A stretch of DNA of 64,000 nucleotides from an uncultured Rubrobacteraceae bacterium (GCA_902806085.1 CADCVH010000102.1:62001-126000), one strand, 5' to 3'; numbered from the stretch's first letter, positions 1 to 10,038 are shown. Numbers and translations are program-made. The notes: generated by a model not told the origin, from the letters alone.

Positions 1-1
1 G

Positions 2-472
2 CCGCAGTACTCCCTGATCGAGCGCAACGTAGAGTACGAGATCCTGCCCGCCTGCCTGGAGGAGGGCCTCGGCGTGATCCCCTGGAGCCCGCTCGGCGGT
101 GGCTTCCTCTCGGGCAAGTACCGTCGCGGCGAGGCGCCGCCGCGGGGCTCTCGCATCTCCGAAGCCGAGGAATCCATGGAGGAGTACTGGGACCGCCGTG
201 CCACCGAACGCAACTGGGCGGTCCTCGACGTCGTCGGCGAGATAGGCGAGGCCACGGGCAAGTCCTACGCCCAGATCGCCCTGAACTGGCTGCTCCGCCA
301 GCCGGCGGTCACGGCCCCCATCGTCGGGGCGCGCACCCTCGAACAACTCGAGGACAACCTTGGCGCCGCCGGCTGGGAGCTCGACGAGGACCAGGTGGAC
401 AGGATCTCGGAGGCCGGCGCGCCCGAGGACACCTACCCGCACCGCTTTATCCGGAACGCGCAGCGGGTTTAG
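2..472 (+). CDS. Aldo/keto reductase, C-terminal part (truncated by window start)
   Basis: Frame is open from base 2 ([44 protein letters not shown]...), with typical AKR motifs and C-terminal '[20 protein letters not shown]'. Confidence 0.9.
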   Translation, partial: PQYSLIERNVEYEILPACLEEGLGVIPWSPLGGGFLSGKYRRGEAPPRGSRISEAEESMEEYWDRRATERNWAVLDVVGEIGEATGKSYAQIALNWLLRQPAVTAPIVGARTLEQLEDNLGAAGWELDEDQVDRISEAGAPEDTYPHRFIRNAQRV

Positions 473-521
473 GGGGCCTCCGGTTTTAGGGGGCCTCCGG
501 TTTTAGGGGGCCTCCGGTTTC
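471..521. repeat. 17-bp tandem repeat (AGGGGGCCTCCGGTTTT), 3 copies
   Basis: Read directly: gtttagggggcctccggttttagggggcctccggttttagggggcctccggtttc. The first copy overlaps the stop codon of the AKR gene. Confidence 0.9.
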
Positions 522-560
522 GGGAAGGCGGGGCGGCGGACCGTTTGGTAGGATCGTGGC

Positions 561-920
561 GTGGACCGGTACTCCTTTAGCGTGCGCTTGACTCCCGGGG
601 CGCGGGGGCTTCTGCGTCCGGGCGAGGCGCTGGTGCTGGACTGGCACCGGATGGCGATCTGCTGCGCCGGGGCCGGGGAGATGAGCCTCTACGCGACGGG
701 AGAGGAGGGGGCCCGTCGGCGCAAGGGGCTCGTCCGTATAAAGGGGGACGATCCCGTCTACGCCGCCCGCGCCATCTTTCCCCACCTCGCCGGTCGGGAG
801 GTGACGCTCGACGCCCGAAAGACCTTCGGGCTTCGGCGCTTCACCTCAGATCTGCCGCGCGATTTCGGGCTGCGCGCCGTGATGGGCTACCTGCCCGCGC
901 CCGAGAAGAGGACGGGCTAG
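561..920 (+). CDS. Small conserved-type hypothetical protein
   Basis: 119-aa ORF with plausible composition; no family recognised. Confidence 0.5.
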   Translation: MDRYSFSVRLTPGARGLLRPGEALVLDWHRMAICCAGAGEMSLYATGEEGARRRKGLVRIKGDDPVYAARAIFPHLAGREVTLDARKTFGLRRFTSDLPRDFGLRAVMGYLPAPEKRTG

Positions 921-1135
921 CCGGAGGGCCCGGCGTCGCTTGCCGGCCGCGCCGCCCATAGGAAAAGGCGATCGCTGCGCCCAAAGCTTCTATGCGGCCG
1001 TTATTGACACGGCAATATCTCCTGCCTATGATCCTTGGCGGGTGGTGGGATCCGTGGGGTATATAGACACCCTTTCGGTGGACGCGAGCGTCTGCGGGGT
1101 CGCGAGCCGGTTCCGGGCGGGATAGGAGGAGGCCG

Positions 1136-2488
1136 GTGGAGGGTGTCGAGAAGCTCGGCGGCGAGAACATGGGCGAGAGGGTTTCCCCGGCGAGGGTGGC
1201 GCTTGCAAGCTCCATAGGCGCGACCATCGAATGGTACGACTTCTTTATCTACGGCACGGCGGCTGGGCTCGTCTTTCCGGCGCTGTTCTTTACGAACCTG
1301 GACCCGGTCGTCGGGGGCATAGTCGCGTTCGCGACGTTCGCGGTGGGTTATCTGGCCCGTCCTATCGGGAGCGTGATCTTCGGCCACTACGGGGACAAGA
1401 TCGGGCGCAAGACCATGCTGATCCTGACGCTCTTCATCATGGGTGCCGCGACCTTCGCCATAGGCCTCCTGCCTACCTACGGCCAGATCGGCAGCTGGGC
1501 CGCGGTCTTGCTGGTGGCGATGCGCGTCCTGCAGGGCATCGCCGTCGGCGGCGAGTACGGCGGGGCCGTCCTCATGGCGGTCGAGTACGCCCCGGAAGGC
1601 CGGCGGGGCTTCTACGGGAGTTGGCCGCAGGTCGGGGTGCCGGCGGGGCTTTTGCTTGCCTCCGGGATGTTCGGGTTGCTCTCGCTCCTGCCCGAGGAGG
1701 CCTTCCTCACCTGGGGCTGGCGGGTGGCGTTCCTCGCGAGCATCGCGCTGGTCGTGGTCGGGCTGTACATCCGGCTGCAGATACTCGAGACCCCGGCCTT
1801 TACGCGCGTCAGGGAGACGCAGGAGGAGGCGAGGATACCTTTCGTGGAGCTGCTTCGCACCCAGCCGAGGGAGCTTGTCCTCGGGATGGGCGTGCGCTGG
1901 GTCGAGGGGTTGGCGTTCAACGCGTACGGGGTCTTCCTGATCTCCTACGCCGTCAACCAGCTCGAGCTGCCGCAGCTCACCGCCCTTATCGGGGTGACCA
2001 TCGCGGCGGCATTCGGGGTGGTCCTCGTACCGGTCTACGGCGGGCTCTCGGACCGCTTCGGCAGGAAGGCGGTCTACGGCGCCGGAGCGGTTGCCTTCGG
2101 GCTCTTCGCCTTCCCCTCTTTCCTGCTCATAAACACGGGGCAGCGGCTCTGGATGTGGCTCGCCACCGTGGTCGCGCTCGGGATCATCTACCCCGCCATC
2201 TACGCCCCGCTGGCCGCGTTCTGGTCCGAGCTTTTCCACACCCGCATCCGCTACACGGGTGTCGGGGCCGTCTACCAGTTCTCCGGGGTCTTCGCGAGCG
2301 GGCTGACGCCGGTCATCGGCGCCGCGCTCGTGGCGTACTCGGGCGGCTCCCCGTGGCTTTTCGTGGGGTACATGGTCGTGGTGACCCTCATCAGCCTCGC
2401 GGCCCTCTCCCTGGCGCCCGAGACGTACCGCAGGGACATCTACCCGGTGGCCGAGGAACGGCCGGCCCGGCCGGTCGCGAAGAGCTAG
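1136..2488 (+). CDS. MFS transporter, metabolite:H+ symporter (MHS) type
   Basis: ASSIGATIEWYDFFIYGTAAGLVFPALFF...GHYGDKIGRKTMLILTLFIMG is the MHS signature; multiple hydrophobic segments. True start may be the internal ATG (MGERVSPARV). Confidence 0.9.
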   Translation: MEGVEKLGGENMGERVSPARVALASSIGATIEWYDFFIYGTAAGLVFPALFFTNLDPVVGGIVAFATFAVGYLARPIGSVIFGHYGDKIGRKTMLILTLFIMGAATFAIGLLPTYGQIGSWAAVLLVAMRVLQGIAVGGEYGGAVLMAVEYAPEGRRGFYGSWPQVGVPAGLLLASGMFGLLSLLPEEAFLTWGWRVAFLASIALVVVGLYIRLQILETPAFTRVRETQEEARIPFVELLRTQPRELVLGMGVRWVEGLAFNAYGVFLISYAVNQLELPQLTALIGVTIAAAFGVVLVPVYGGLSDRFGRKAVYGAGAVAFGLFAFPSFLLINTGQRLWMWLATVVALGIIYPAIYAPLAAFWSELFHTRIRYTGVGAVYQFSGVFASGLTPVIGAALVAYSGGSPWLFVGYMVVVTLISLAALSLAPETYRRDIYPVAEERPARPVAKS

Positions 2489-2504
2489 GCGAAAGGACTC
2501 CTTT

Positions 2505-3779
2505 ATGACGGACGCGGGCCGCGAGAGCCGCTTCAAGCTAGAGGCCACCCCCATAACCTTCGGGCCGGGATCTTCCGAGGAGGCCGGCTGGGAACTGAAG
2601 CAACTCGGGGTGAGTCGGGCCCTGATCCTGACGGACCCCGGCGTGGCCCGGTCCGGGATACCGGACAGAATCCGCGGCATCATAGAGGCCGAGGGCATAG
2701 GGTGCGAGGTCTTCGACCGGGTAAAGGTCGAGCCCTCGCTCGCCTCGATGCAGGAGGCGGCGGACTTTGCCGCGGAGGGCGGCTTCGACGGCTTCGTCGG
2801 CGTCGGCGGCGGGTCCAGCCTGGACACGGCGAAGGTGGCGAACCTTATCGCCACGCACCCGGCCCCCGTCATGGACTACATCTTCCCGCCGGTGGGAGCG
2901 GGCCGCAGGCCGCCGTCCCCCCTCAAGCCGTTCCTGGCGGTGCCGACCACGGCCGGGACGGGTTCGGAGGCGACCACCATCGCCGTGATGGACCTGCCGG
3001 ACCTCAGGACCAAGGCCGCCATCTCGCACCGCTTCCTGCGCCCCGACCACGGGATAGTGGACCCCCTGCTCACCTCGTCCATGCCCTCCGACGTTACGGC
3101 CGCCTGCGGCCTCGACGTCGCCTGCCACGCCGTCGAGTCGTTCACCGCCAAACCCTTCCACACGCGCCCGGCACCGGGCTCGCCGGACAAGAGGCCGCCG
3201 TTCCAGGGGGCCAACCCCGTCTCGGACCTCTGGGCCTCGACGGCGCTCGAGTACGCCGGGGAGTACCTGCGGCGGGCCGTGGCCGACGGCGGGGACGTCG
3301 AGGCGCGCGGGCGCATGATGCTAGGTGCCTCCATCGCGGGGATAGGGTTCGGCTCGGCGGGGACCGCGATCCCGCACGCCTGCGCCTACCCCATAGCGAG
3401 CCTCAAGCACGCCTTCCGGTCGCCCGGCTACCCGGAGGAGCCGTTCGTCCCGCACGGGTTCGCCGTCATCGTAACGGCGCCCGCCGCCTTCAGGTTCACC
3501 TACCCCGCCGACCCAGACAAGCACCGCCGCGCCGCCGAGCTGATCGCCGGAAAGCCTTTCCCCGACGCCGACGAAGACACGCTGCCGAACGTCCTGATCT
3601 CGCTGATGAAGGACGTCGGGGCCCCGGGCGGCCTGCTGGAGCTGGGCTACGACGAGGGGGACGTGGAGGGGCTCGTGGAGGGCGCGATCAAGCAGCAGCG
3701 CCAGCTCACCATCGCCCCCAAAGAGGCCGGACGCGACGACCTGGCCGAGATCTTCCGCGGGTCGATGCAAAACTGGTAA
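2505..3779 (+). CDS. Iron-containing alcohol dehydrogenase, hydroxyacid-oxoacid transhydrogenase-like
   Basis: GVGGGSSLDTAKVANL, VPTTAGTGSEAT and CGLDVACHAVESFTAKP...ANPVSDLWA motifs of Fe-ADH/HOT proteins. Confidence 0.85.
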   Translation: MTDAGRESRFKLEATPITFGPGSSEEAGWELKQLGVSRALILTDPGVARSGIPDRIRGIIEAEGIGCEVFDRVKVEPSLASMQEAADFAAEGGFDGFVGVGGGSSLDTAKVANLIATHPAPVMDYIFPPVGAGRRPPSPLKPFLAVPTTAGTGSEATTIAVMDLPDLRTKAAISHRFLRPDHGIVDPLLTSSMPSDVTAACGLDVACHAVESFTAKPFHTRPAPGSPDKRPPFQGANPVSDLWASTALEYAGEYLRRAVADGGDVEARGRMMLGASIAGIGFGSAGTAIPHACAYPIASLKHAFRSPGYPEEPFVPHGFAVIVTAPAAFRFTYPADPDKHRRAAELIAGKPFPDADEDTLPNVLISLMKDVGAPGGLLELGYDEGDVEGLVEGAIKQQRQLTIAPKEAGRDDLAEIFRGSMQNW

Positions 3780-3801
3780 GGATGCCCTCGGGCGCCGGGC
3801 C

Positions 3802-5526
3802 TCAAGAAGGCTGGAGGGGTTCGGCCGGTTCGCTTCTTGGCGGGCGCCGTTCGAGGAGGCCTATGTCGCGTAGCGCGTCCCGCGTGGTGGGGTAGAGGAG
3901 GTCGCCGAACTTGTCGGGCCAGCCGGCGCTCTCCAGGCGTTCGCGGACCTGCAGCTTTGCGTGGGTGAGTACGACGCGTATGCCGTCGGAGCGGTAGCCG
4001 GAGACGAGGCTTTCGAGGCCTTCTACGGCGGTGACGTCTATGCCGTTCACGCCGCGGCAGTCGATGACGATCCAGCGCAGGCGGGGACGGTCGGCCACCG
4101 CCTCTATCAGCCACTCCTCTAGAAAGGGCACGTTGGCGTAGTAGAGCCTGGCGTCGAACCGGACGATGATGGCCTCGGGGTAGGTCCGGGCCTCGGAATA
4201 GCTTCTCAGGCCCAAAAAGGCGTTCTTGCGCGGCACGTAGCCGAGTTCGGTCACCTCAGGGTAGGCCGTGCGCCGCACGAAGGCGAGGAGGGCGAAGAGG
4301 GAGCCCGCGATGATGCCCTCCTCCACGCCCACGAGCAGCGTCAAGGCGAAGGTGAGCAGCATGGCGTAGCCGTCGGTCCGGCTCACGCCGAAGACGCGTC
4401 TGGCCTCCCCGAAGTCGAGCAGCCCGTACACGGCGACCACCACGATGGCGGCGAGCGCTGCGTCCGGCAGGTAGTAGAAGAGGGGCGTCAGGAAGAGGAG
4501 GGTCAGCAGGATCCCCGCCGCCGAGACGACAGAAGCCATCTGCGTCCTCGCCCCCGACTGGTACTGGACGGCGGTCCGCGAGAACGACCCCGCGACCGGC
4601 ATACCGGACAAGAAGCCTGCGCAGACGTTGGCGAGGCCGAGCGCCCGGAGCTCCGCGTCGGAGTCGATCTTGTACTTCTCCCTGGCGGCTACCGCCCGCG
4701 CCACGGAGATCGACTCCACGAACCCCACGAGGGCCACCGCCACCGCCGCCGGCGCCAGCGCCCGGAGGGCCCCCGGGTCGAGGGGCGGCACCGAGAACCC
4801 CGGCAGCCCGCCCGGCACCCCGCCCACGACCTCAACGCCCCGACCGTCGAGGCCTAGCCCGTAAACGGCGACGGCGCACCCGGCCGCCACCAGGAGGGAG
4901 CCGGGCAGCCGCGGGAACTTCTTCGCGAGAAGGACGAGCGCCACGACGCCCGTCGCCCCGATCGCCAGCGCGAAGGGGTTCGTCTCCCCGACGCTGCCCG
5001 AGAGCTCGGCCACGGTGCCAAGAGGGGACTCCTCGCCTGAGACCGGGATGCCGAGAAAGCTCCCGGCCTGCGCGAGCACGATGATGATCGCCGAGGCGTA
5101 CACGAAGCCGCTGAGAACCGGCCGCGGGATAAAGTTGGTGACGAACCCCATCCGCAGGAGCCCTAGGGCCAACTGCAGCGCGCCCGCCATGAGGGCGAGC
5201 AGCAGGGCGTAGGCAATGTACTCGCCGGACCCCGGCTCCGCGACAGCCGAGACCCCGGTAAAGGTGAGGAGCGCCATCAACGCCGGTGGGCCGACCGGCA
5301 TGTGCCGGGAGGTGCCGAACAGCGCGTAGACGACGGCCGGCCCGGTCGAGGCGTAGAGGCCGTGGACGGGCGGCAGGCCCGCGAGCACGGCGTACGCCAT
5401 GCCCTGCGGCACCAGCACGACCACCACCGCCAGCCCCGCCGAGAGGTCCCTGCGCAGGTCCTCCCGCCTGTAGGCCCCGAGCCAGCCGTAGGCCGGGACG
5501 AGCGCCTCCAGGGACCAGTGGTTCAA
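3802..5526 (-). CDS. SulP family sulfate permease with C-terminal STAS domain
   Basis: LSAGLAVVVVLVPQGMAYAVLAGLPPVHGLYAS...; STAS-like C-terminus (RWIVIDCRGVNGIDVTAVEGLESLV). Confidence 0.92.
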   Translation of the reverse strand: MNHWSLEALVPAYGWLGAYRREDLRRDLSAGLAVVVVLVPQGMAYAVLAGLPPVHGLYASTGPAVVYALFGTSRHMPVGPPALMALLTFTGVSAVAEPGSGEYIAYALLLALMAGALQLALGLLRMGFVTNFIPRPVLSGFVYASAIIIVLAQAGSFLGIPVSGEESPLGTVAELSGSVGETNPFALAIGATGVVALVLLAKKFPRLPGSLLVAAGCAVAVYGLGLDGRGVEVVGGVPGGLPGFSVPPLDPGALRALAPAAVAVALVGFVESISVARAVAAREKYKIDSDAELRALGLANVCAGFLSGMPVAGSFSRTAVQYQSGARTQMASVVSAAGILLTLLFLTPLFYYLPDAALAAIVVVAVYGLLDFGEARRVFGVSRTDGYAMLLTFALTLLVGVEEGIIAGSLFALLAFVRRTAYPEVTELGYVPRKNAFLGLRSYSEARTYPEAIIVRFDARLYYANVPFLEEWLIEAVADRPRLRWIVIDCRGVNGIDVTAVEGLESLVSGYRSDGIRVVLTHAKLQVRERLESAGWPDKFGDLLYPTTRDALRDIGLLERRPPRSEPAEPLQPS

Positions 5527-5542
5527 CGGCGTCCCGCCGTCC

Positions 5543-8437
5543 CTAGCCCCCGCCCTCGTAAAACGCCTCTCGGGCTGGCCTGTATGGCCTGTCGAACACC
5601 TCCGGGCGGCGGAGGCCGTCCTCCCGCGGGCCGGGGCGGGTCATGGCGAGCCAGCGGCGGTAGACCTCGCGGCTCTTGGCCGTGTCCACGAAGACGTCGC
5701 CGTAGCGGTCCTCCGGCCTCGCGGTCTCCACGTAGACGGCGTTGTGCCAGCAGTGCATCCCGCTTATGGGGTCGGGGTGGACGGGGAAGGTGAGGTTCTG
5801 GTGGACCCCTCCGTCGCTCCAGAAGATGCGGCTCGTGTCGGGGTCCGCGCTCTCGTAGGGGCCGGGGGCCTCGAGCTGGCGCAGGCGCCAGCCGCGCCCG
5901 TCGCGGCTGATGTCCACGAGGGAGTTGGTCCAGCGGTCGGCGCCGTCCTGCCGGCGGCGCCAGCGGCCGAGGTGGTGGGAGCAGGCGACGACGCCGGGAG
6001 CTATCGCTTCCGTCACCCAGGCATGGTTGACGGAGAAGCCGATCTCGGTCGTCACCCGCACGAGGTCGCCGGTCTCGATGCCCCGCCCTCTCGCGTCTTT
6101 CGGGTGGATCCACAAGGGGTTCTTGTTGGAGATCTCGTTAAGCCACTTGGAGTTGCCGGTCCTGGTGTGGATGAGGGTCGGCAACCGGAAGGTGGCGTTC
6201 AGGACGAGCTGCCCCTCTTCCAAATTCTCCGGGTGGACGTGGCTCTTTATGTAACCCGGCGCCGCGTGCTCGGGCCAGCCCCACGCGTCCATCGTGGGCG
6301 ACCAGATCTCCAGCTTGCCCGAGAGCGTCGGGAAACCCTCCCGCGCCTCCCCCCCAACCTCGACGCCGACGTGGGGCACGAGCCGGTTTGCCCGGATGAC
6401 GCCCCCCGTCCGGCTCTCTTCCGTGGTGACGGTGCCGTCGGCTTCGACCCTGCTCCCTTCGAGCTCCGCATCGGAGAGCTCCCTCATGTTCCGCTCGTAG
6501 ACCTCGTTCTGAACCTCGAAGGCGGCGTACTTTCGCATGTATTCGAGGGGCGTGAGGCCCTCCTCGGCGGCCTTTTCGGGGAGGCCGGGGACGGCGTTCT
6601 CGAAGAGCCAGCGGTAGTACTCCTCGACCGTAAGCTTCTCGCCCGGATGGTAGGGGCTCTCGAAGTGGCGCCGGATGCCCATCTCCCCGTCCGGGTCGAT
6701 GTGCCAGGAGAGGTCGATCCAGAACTCGTCGTCCTCCCACACCTCGCCCGGGTTGACCTCGTGGGTGCGCTCTACCGTCTCGCCCCGTCGCCGCGCCGCC
6801 TCCCGCAGGACGGGCTGGCGGAAGGAGAGCCACTTGCCCGAATGGGTCTCCTGGCTCATCAGGTCGTGGCGCTCGGGACCGTGGCCCAAAGGGAGCACGT
6901 AGTCCGCGAAGTACGCCGTCTCGCTCCAGGTCGGCGTGAGCGCCACGTGGCAGCCGATGGCCTCCTCGTCCTGGAGCGCCTCCATCCAGGCGAAGCCGTC
7001 CGGGAAGGTCCACACCGGGTTGAGGACGCGGCTGAAGTAGACGTCGAGCTTGCCCCTGCCCTCCATGAGGAAGTACGGAAGCAGTATGCTCATCTCGTAC
7101 TGGGCGAGCGGGTACTCGTCTGGGTAGAGGAGCCCGCTCCACACGTCCTGGGGGGGCGCCTCTTCCCAGTATGTGGGGAGCCACTTGTTCCACCCGTTCG
7201 GGCTCGTGCCGCCCTTGCGCCCCCAGCTTCCGGTCAAGACGTTCAGGAAGACCAAACAGCGCGAGACCTGCCAGCCGCCCAGGTTCCCCGCGGCGGCCGC
7301 CCGCCAGTTGTGCGCCGCCACCGCGGGGCCGGCCGCCCCGATGGTCCGCGCGGCCTCGACGATCCTCTCCGCCGGGACCCCGCTCTCCTCTTCCGCGTAC
7401 TCGAGCGTGTAGCCGGCGTAGTCCTCCTTCAGCGCCCCGACGAACGCCTCGAAGGAGCCTTTCGGGTCGTCCGGGTGCAGGTGCTCCAGGTACTGTTGCC
7501 AGTTCGTCCAGTCGCGCAGGAAGTCCCCGTCGAAGAGGTTTTCGTCCAGGATCACCTTCGCCATCGCGAGCAGGACGGCGGGTTCGGAGCCGGGGCGGGT
7601 GGGGAGCCAGTGGTCGGCCATGGCGGCGGAGTTGGAGAGCCGTGGGTCCATGACGATGAGCTTGGCGCCCTTCATCTTGCCCTCGATGATCCTCTGGGCG
7701 TGCGGGTTGAAGTAGTGGCCGCTCTCCAGGTGGGCGCTTATGAGGACTATGGCCTTGGCGTTGGCGTAGTCCGGCGAGGGCCGGTCGAAGCCGCCCCAGA
7801 GCTGGTAGCCGAACCTGCCGCCGCTTGAGCAGACGTTCGTGTGGGAGTTGTGGGCGTCGACACCCCAGGCGCGGAAGATCCTCTCCATGTGCTGGTGCTC
7901 GTGCCCGGGCCTGCCTACGTGGTACATGACCCCGTCCCTGCGGTCCTCGGATATGGCCTTGCGTATCCGGCCGCCGATGTCCGCGAGCGCCTCCTCCCAG
8001 GAGACGCGCTCCCACCGGCCGCTCCCGCGCGGGCCCGCGCGCTTTTGCGGGTAGAGGATGCGTTCCGGGTCCTTTACCTGGTTGATGGTGGCAGGACCCT
8101 TGGCGCAGTTGCGCCCGCGGCTGCCGGGGTGCAAAGGGTGGCCCTCGAACTTGCGGATCTCGCCGTTCTCTTTGTCCACGTAGGAGAGCAGGCCGCAGGC
8201 CGCCTCGCAGTTGAAGCAGACGGTTGGCACGATCTGGTAGCTCTTCTTCTCTTTGCGCGTCCAGCCCCGCGCCTCGTACTCGGTCCAGTCGTCCCACCGC
8301 TCCGGGGGCGGGAAGTCCACCAGCCCGGAGCCGGGGACAAGCCGATCCGGCCGGTCCTCCGGTTTGTCCACGCCGGCGAGGAGGCCAAGCCTCGTCGCCG
8401 CCCTCTCCACGAACGACCTCTCGGGCTCTTTGCGCAT
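5543..8437 (-). CDS. Molybdopterin oxidoreductase catalytic subunit (CISM family; candidate SoeA-like sulfite dehydrogenase)
   Basis: N-terminal FeS motif CFNCEAACG...GRNCAKG; VMDPRLSNSAAMADHWLPTRPGSEPAVLLAM; C-terminal MoCo-binding domain. N-terminus (MRKEPERSFVERAATRLGLL) lacks a twin-arginine signal followed by a hydrophobic segment. Substrate is not determinable from sequence alone. Confidence 0.85.
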   Translation of the reverse strand: MRKEPERSFVERAATRLGLLAGVDKPEDRPDRLVPGSGLVDFPPPERWDDWTEYEARGWTRKEKKSYQIVPTVCFNCEAACGLLSYVDKENGEIRKFEGHPLHPGSRGRNCAKGPATINQVKDPERILYPQKRAGPRGSGRWERVSWEEALADIGGRIRKAISEDRRDGVMYHVGRPGHEHQHMERIFRAWGVDAHNSHTNVCSSGGRFGYQLWGGFDRPSPDYANAKAIVLISAHLESGHYFNPHAQRIIEGKMKGAKLIVMDPRLSNSAAMADHWLPTRPGSEPAVLLAMAKVILDENLFDGDFLRDWTNWQQYLEHLHPDDPKGSFEAFVGALKEDYAGYTLEYAEEESGVPAERIVEAARTIGAAGPAVAAHNWRAAAAGNLGGWQVSRCLVFLNVLTGSWGRKGGTSPNGWNKWLPTYWEEAPPQDVWSGLLYPDEYPLAQYEMSILLPYFLMEGRGKLDVYFSRVLNPVWTFPDGFAWMEALQDEEAIGCHVALTPTWSETAYFADYVLPLGHGPERHDLMSQETHSGKWLSFRQPVLREAARRRGETVERTHEVNPGEVWEDDEFWIDLSWHIDPDGEMGIRRHFESPYHPGEKLTVEEYYRWLFENAVPGLPEKAAEEGLTPLEYMRKYAAFEVQNEVYERNMRELSDAELEGSRVEADGTVTTEESRTGGVIRANRLVPHVGVEVGGEAREGFPTLSGKLEIWSPTMDAWGWPEHAAPGYIKSHVHPENLEEGQLVLNATFRLPTLIHTRTGNSKWLNEISNKNPLWIHPKDARGRGIETGDLVRVTTEIGFSVNHAWVTEAIAPGVVACSHHLGRWRRRQDGADRWTNSLVDISRDGRGWRLRQLEAPGPYESADPDTSRIFWSDGGVHQNLTFPVHPDPISGMHCWHNAVYVETARPEDRYGDVFVDTAKSREVYRRWLAMTRPGPREDGLRRPEVFDRPYRPAREAFYEGGG

Positions 8438-8451
8438 CTTGACCTTTCCTT

Positions 8452-10038
8452 CTAGGCGAGCGGGACGAGTTGGGGGGCTTCGATCCAGGCGTGCTCGGTG
8501 ACGAGTATCCCCGCCAGGGCGAGCACCGCCGCGGCCCCCACGAGCGCCGGCGCGCCGCTCGCCAGCAGGACGAGCGGAACCAGCGTCCCGAGCACGACCG
8601 AGCCCCCCCAGAAGAGCACCCTGTAGCGGCCCGCGTAGATCATGCGCGCCGCCCGCCCGGCGTCCCGGTCCGGGTGCTCCATCCCGAGCTCGGCCCCCAG
8701 CACGAGCCCGCCCACGACGAGGCCGAGCGCGAGCGTGACCTCAAGCGCCCCCCGCAGCGGCCCGATGCCCCCGACAAAGAACGAGGCCAGGTACAGCGCC
8801 GCCGCCCCCGCGACGGCCGCGTGGGCGAGCATGTGCAGCGGCAGCGCCGGGCTCTGCCAGAAGCTGCGCCCCTTGGACTGCCCGAACAGGAACGCCGTGT
8901 ACACCGCCGTCGCGAGCGCGAGGATTACCAGAGGCCAGGCCAGGACCGCCGTCGCCCGGGGGACGCCGAGCAGTTCCAAGAGGACCCAGAGGGAGAGCGC
9001 GCCGCCGAAGGCGGTGATGATGTAGGCGCCCCTGGTGAGCCAGCTTCTCCACTGCGGGCGCAGGAGCACGTAGTGGAAGCGATCGGGGCGGTCGAGGTCG
9101 AGGATGAGCAGGCCGCCCGTCGCGGCCATGAAGACGAGGCCCAGGATCGCGCCGGCCCACAAAGCCGCCCCCGGAACCCCGAAGCCCAGCCCCGCCGCGA
9201 GGAAAGGCACGGCGACCGACCCGGTGGCGATGGCCTTGGTCCACACGTAGGCCGGCACCTCCTTGCCCCACTGCACGCCCTTGTTCGGCTCGTCGTAGGT
9301 GCGCCGCGCCTTCTCGGGCTGCCGTTCGGGTTGGGGGTTGCCCCCGCCCGGCTTCTTGCCCAGGGGTATGACGCCGCCGGCGAGGGAGGCCTTGGTCCCC
9401 TTGCCGTCTGGCGCGTGGTGCCCGACGCCGCGGCGCTGGTTGGACCACATGTAGTCCGAGGAGACGGGGGCGTCGTCGGGGGTAAGGGCGGCCTCGTCGC
9501 CGTTTATGTAGAAGAGCTTCGGTTTCGTGCCCTTCTCCGGGCGGCGGGTCGTCACCTTCTCGCGGGCGAGGAGCTTGCTTATCGGGGTCTCGGGGTCGTC
9601 CATGTCCCCGCTGATGATCGCCTCTTCGGGGCAGACGTTCACGCACGCCGGTTCCAGGCCCACGTCGACCCTGTGGGCGCAGTAGTTGCACTTGGCGGCC
9701 GTGTGCGAATCGGGGTCGATGTAGAGGGCGTCGTAGGGGCACGCCTGCATGCAGGCCTTGCAACCGATGCACCGGTCCCAGTTGAAGTCCACGATCCCGT
9801 CGTCCCTGATGTAGAGCGCCGTCACCGGGCACGCCTCCACGCAGGGCGCGTCCTCGCAGTGCATGCACCGCATCACGTGGAAGGCCCGCTGGGTGTCGGG
9901 GAACTCGCCCTTCTCGATGTACTTGACCCAGGTGCGGTTTACGCCGACGGGGACCTCGTGCTCGGCCTTGCAGGCAACCGTGCAGGCGTGGCACCCGATG
10001 CACTTGCGGTTGTCGATGATGAAACCGTAGTTGGTCAC
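8452..10038 (-). CDS. Fusion protein: 4Fe-4S ferredoxin-type electron-transfer subunit + NrfD/DmsC-like membrane anchor
   Basis: First ~180 aa carry multiple CxxCxxC clusters (CIGCHACTVACKAEHEV, CMHCEDAPCVEACPV, CIGCKACMQACPYDAL, CNYCAHRV...CVNVCPEEAI). A linker is followed by ~290 aa of hydrophobic helices typical of NrfD. Confidence 0.9.
   Translation of the reverse strand: MTNYGFIIDNRKCIGCHACTVACKAEHEVPVGVNRTWVKYIEKGEFPDTQRAFHVMRCMHCEDAPCVEACPVTALYIRDDGIVDFNWDRCIGCKACMQACPYDALYIDPDSHTAAKCNYCAHRVDVGLEPACVNVCPEEAIISGDMDDPETPISKLLAREKVTTRRPEKGTKPKLFYINGDEAALTPDDAPVSSDYMWSNQRRGVGHHAPDGKGTKASLAGGVIPLGKKPGGGNPQPERQPEKARRTYDEPNKGVQWGKEVPAYVWTKAIATGSVAVPFLAAGLGFGVPGAALWAGAILGLVFMAATGGLLILDLDRPDRFHYVLLRPQWRSWLTRGAYIITAFGGALSLWVLLELLGVPRATAVLAWPLVILALATAVYTAFLFGQSKGRSFWQSPALPLHMLAHAAVAGAAALYLASFFVGGIGPLRGALEVTLALGLVVGGLVLGAELGMEHPDRDAGRAARMIYAGRYRVLFWGGSVVLGTLVPLVLLASGAPALVGAAAVLALAGILVTEHAWIEAPQLVPLA

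Noticed and set aside
1001-2872. 623-aa minus-strand ORF
   Set aside because: Antisense to the MFS and Fe-ADH genes, low-complexity charged translation; no family resemblance.
5543-8437. Assigning the molybdoenzyme firmly as tetrathionate, polysulfide or arsenate reductase
   Set aside because: Family-level motifs do not discriminate by eye; lack of an evident Tat signal and the xsc context favour, but do not prove, a SoeA-like role.
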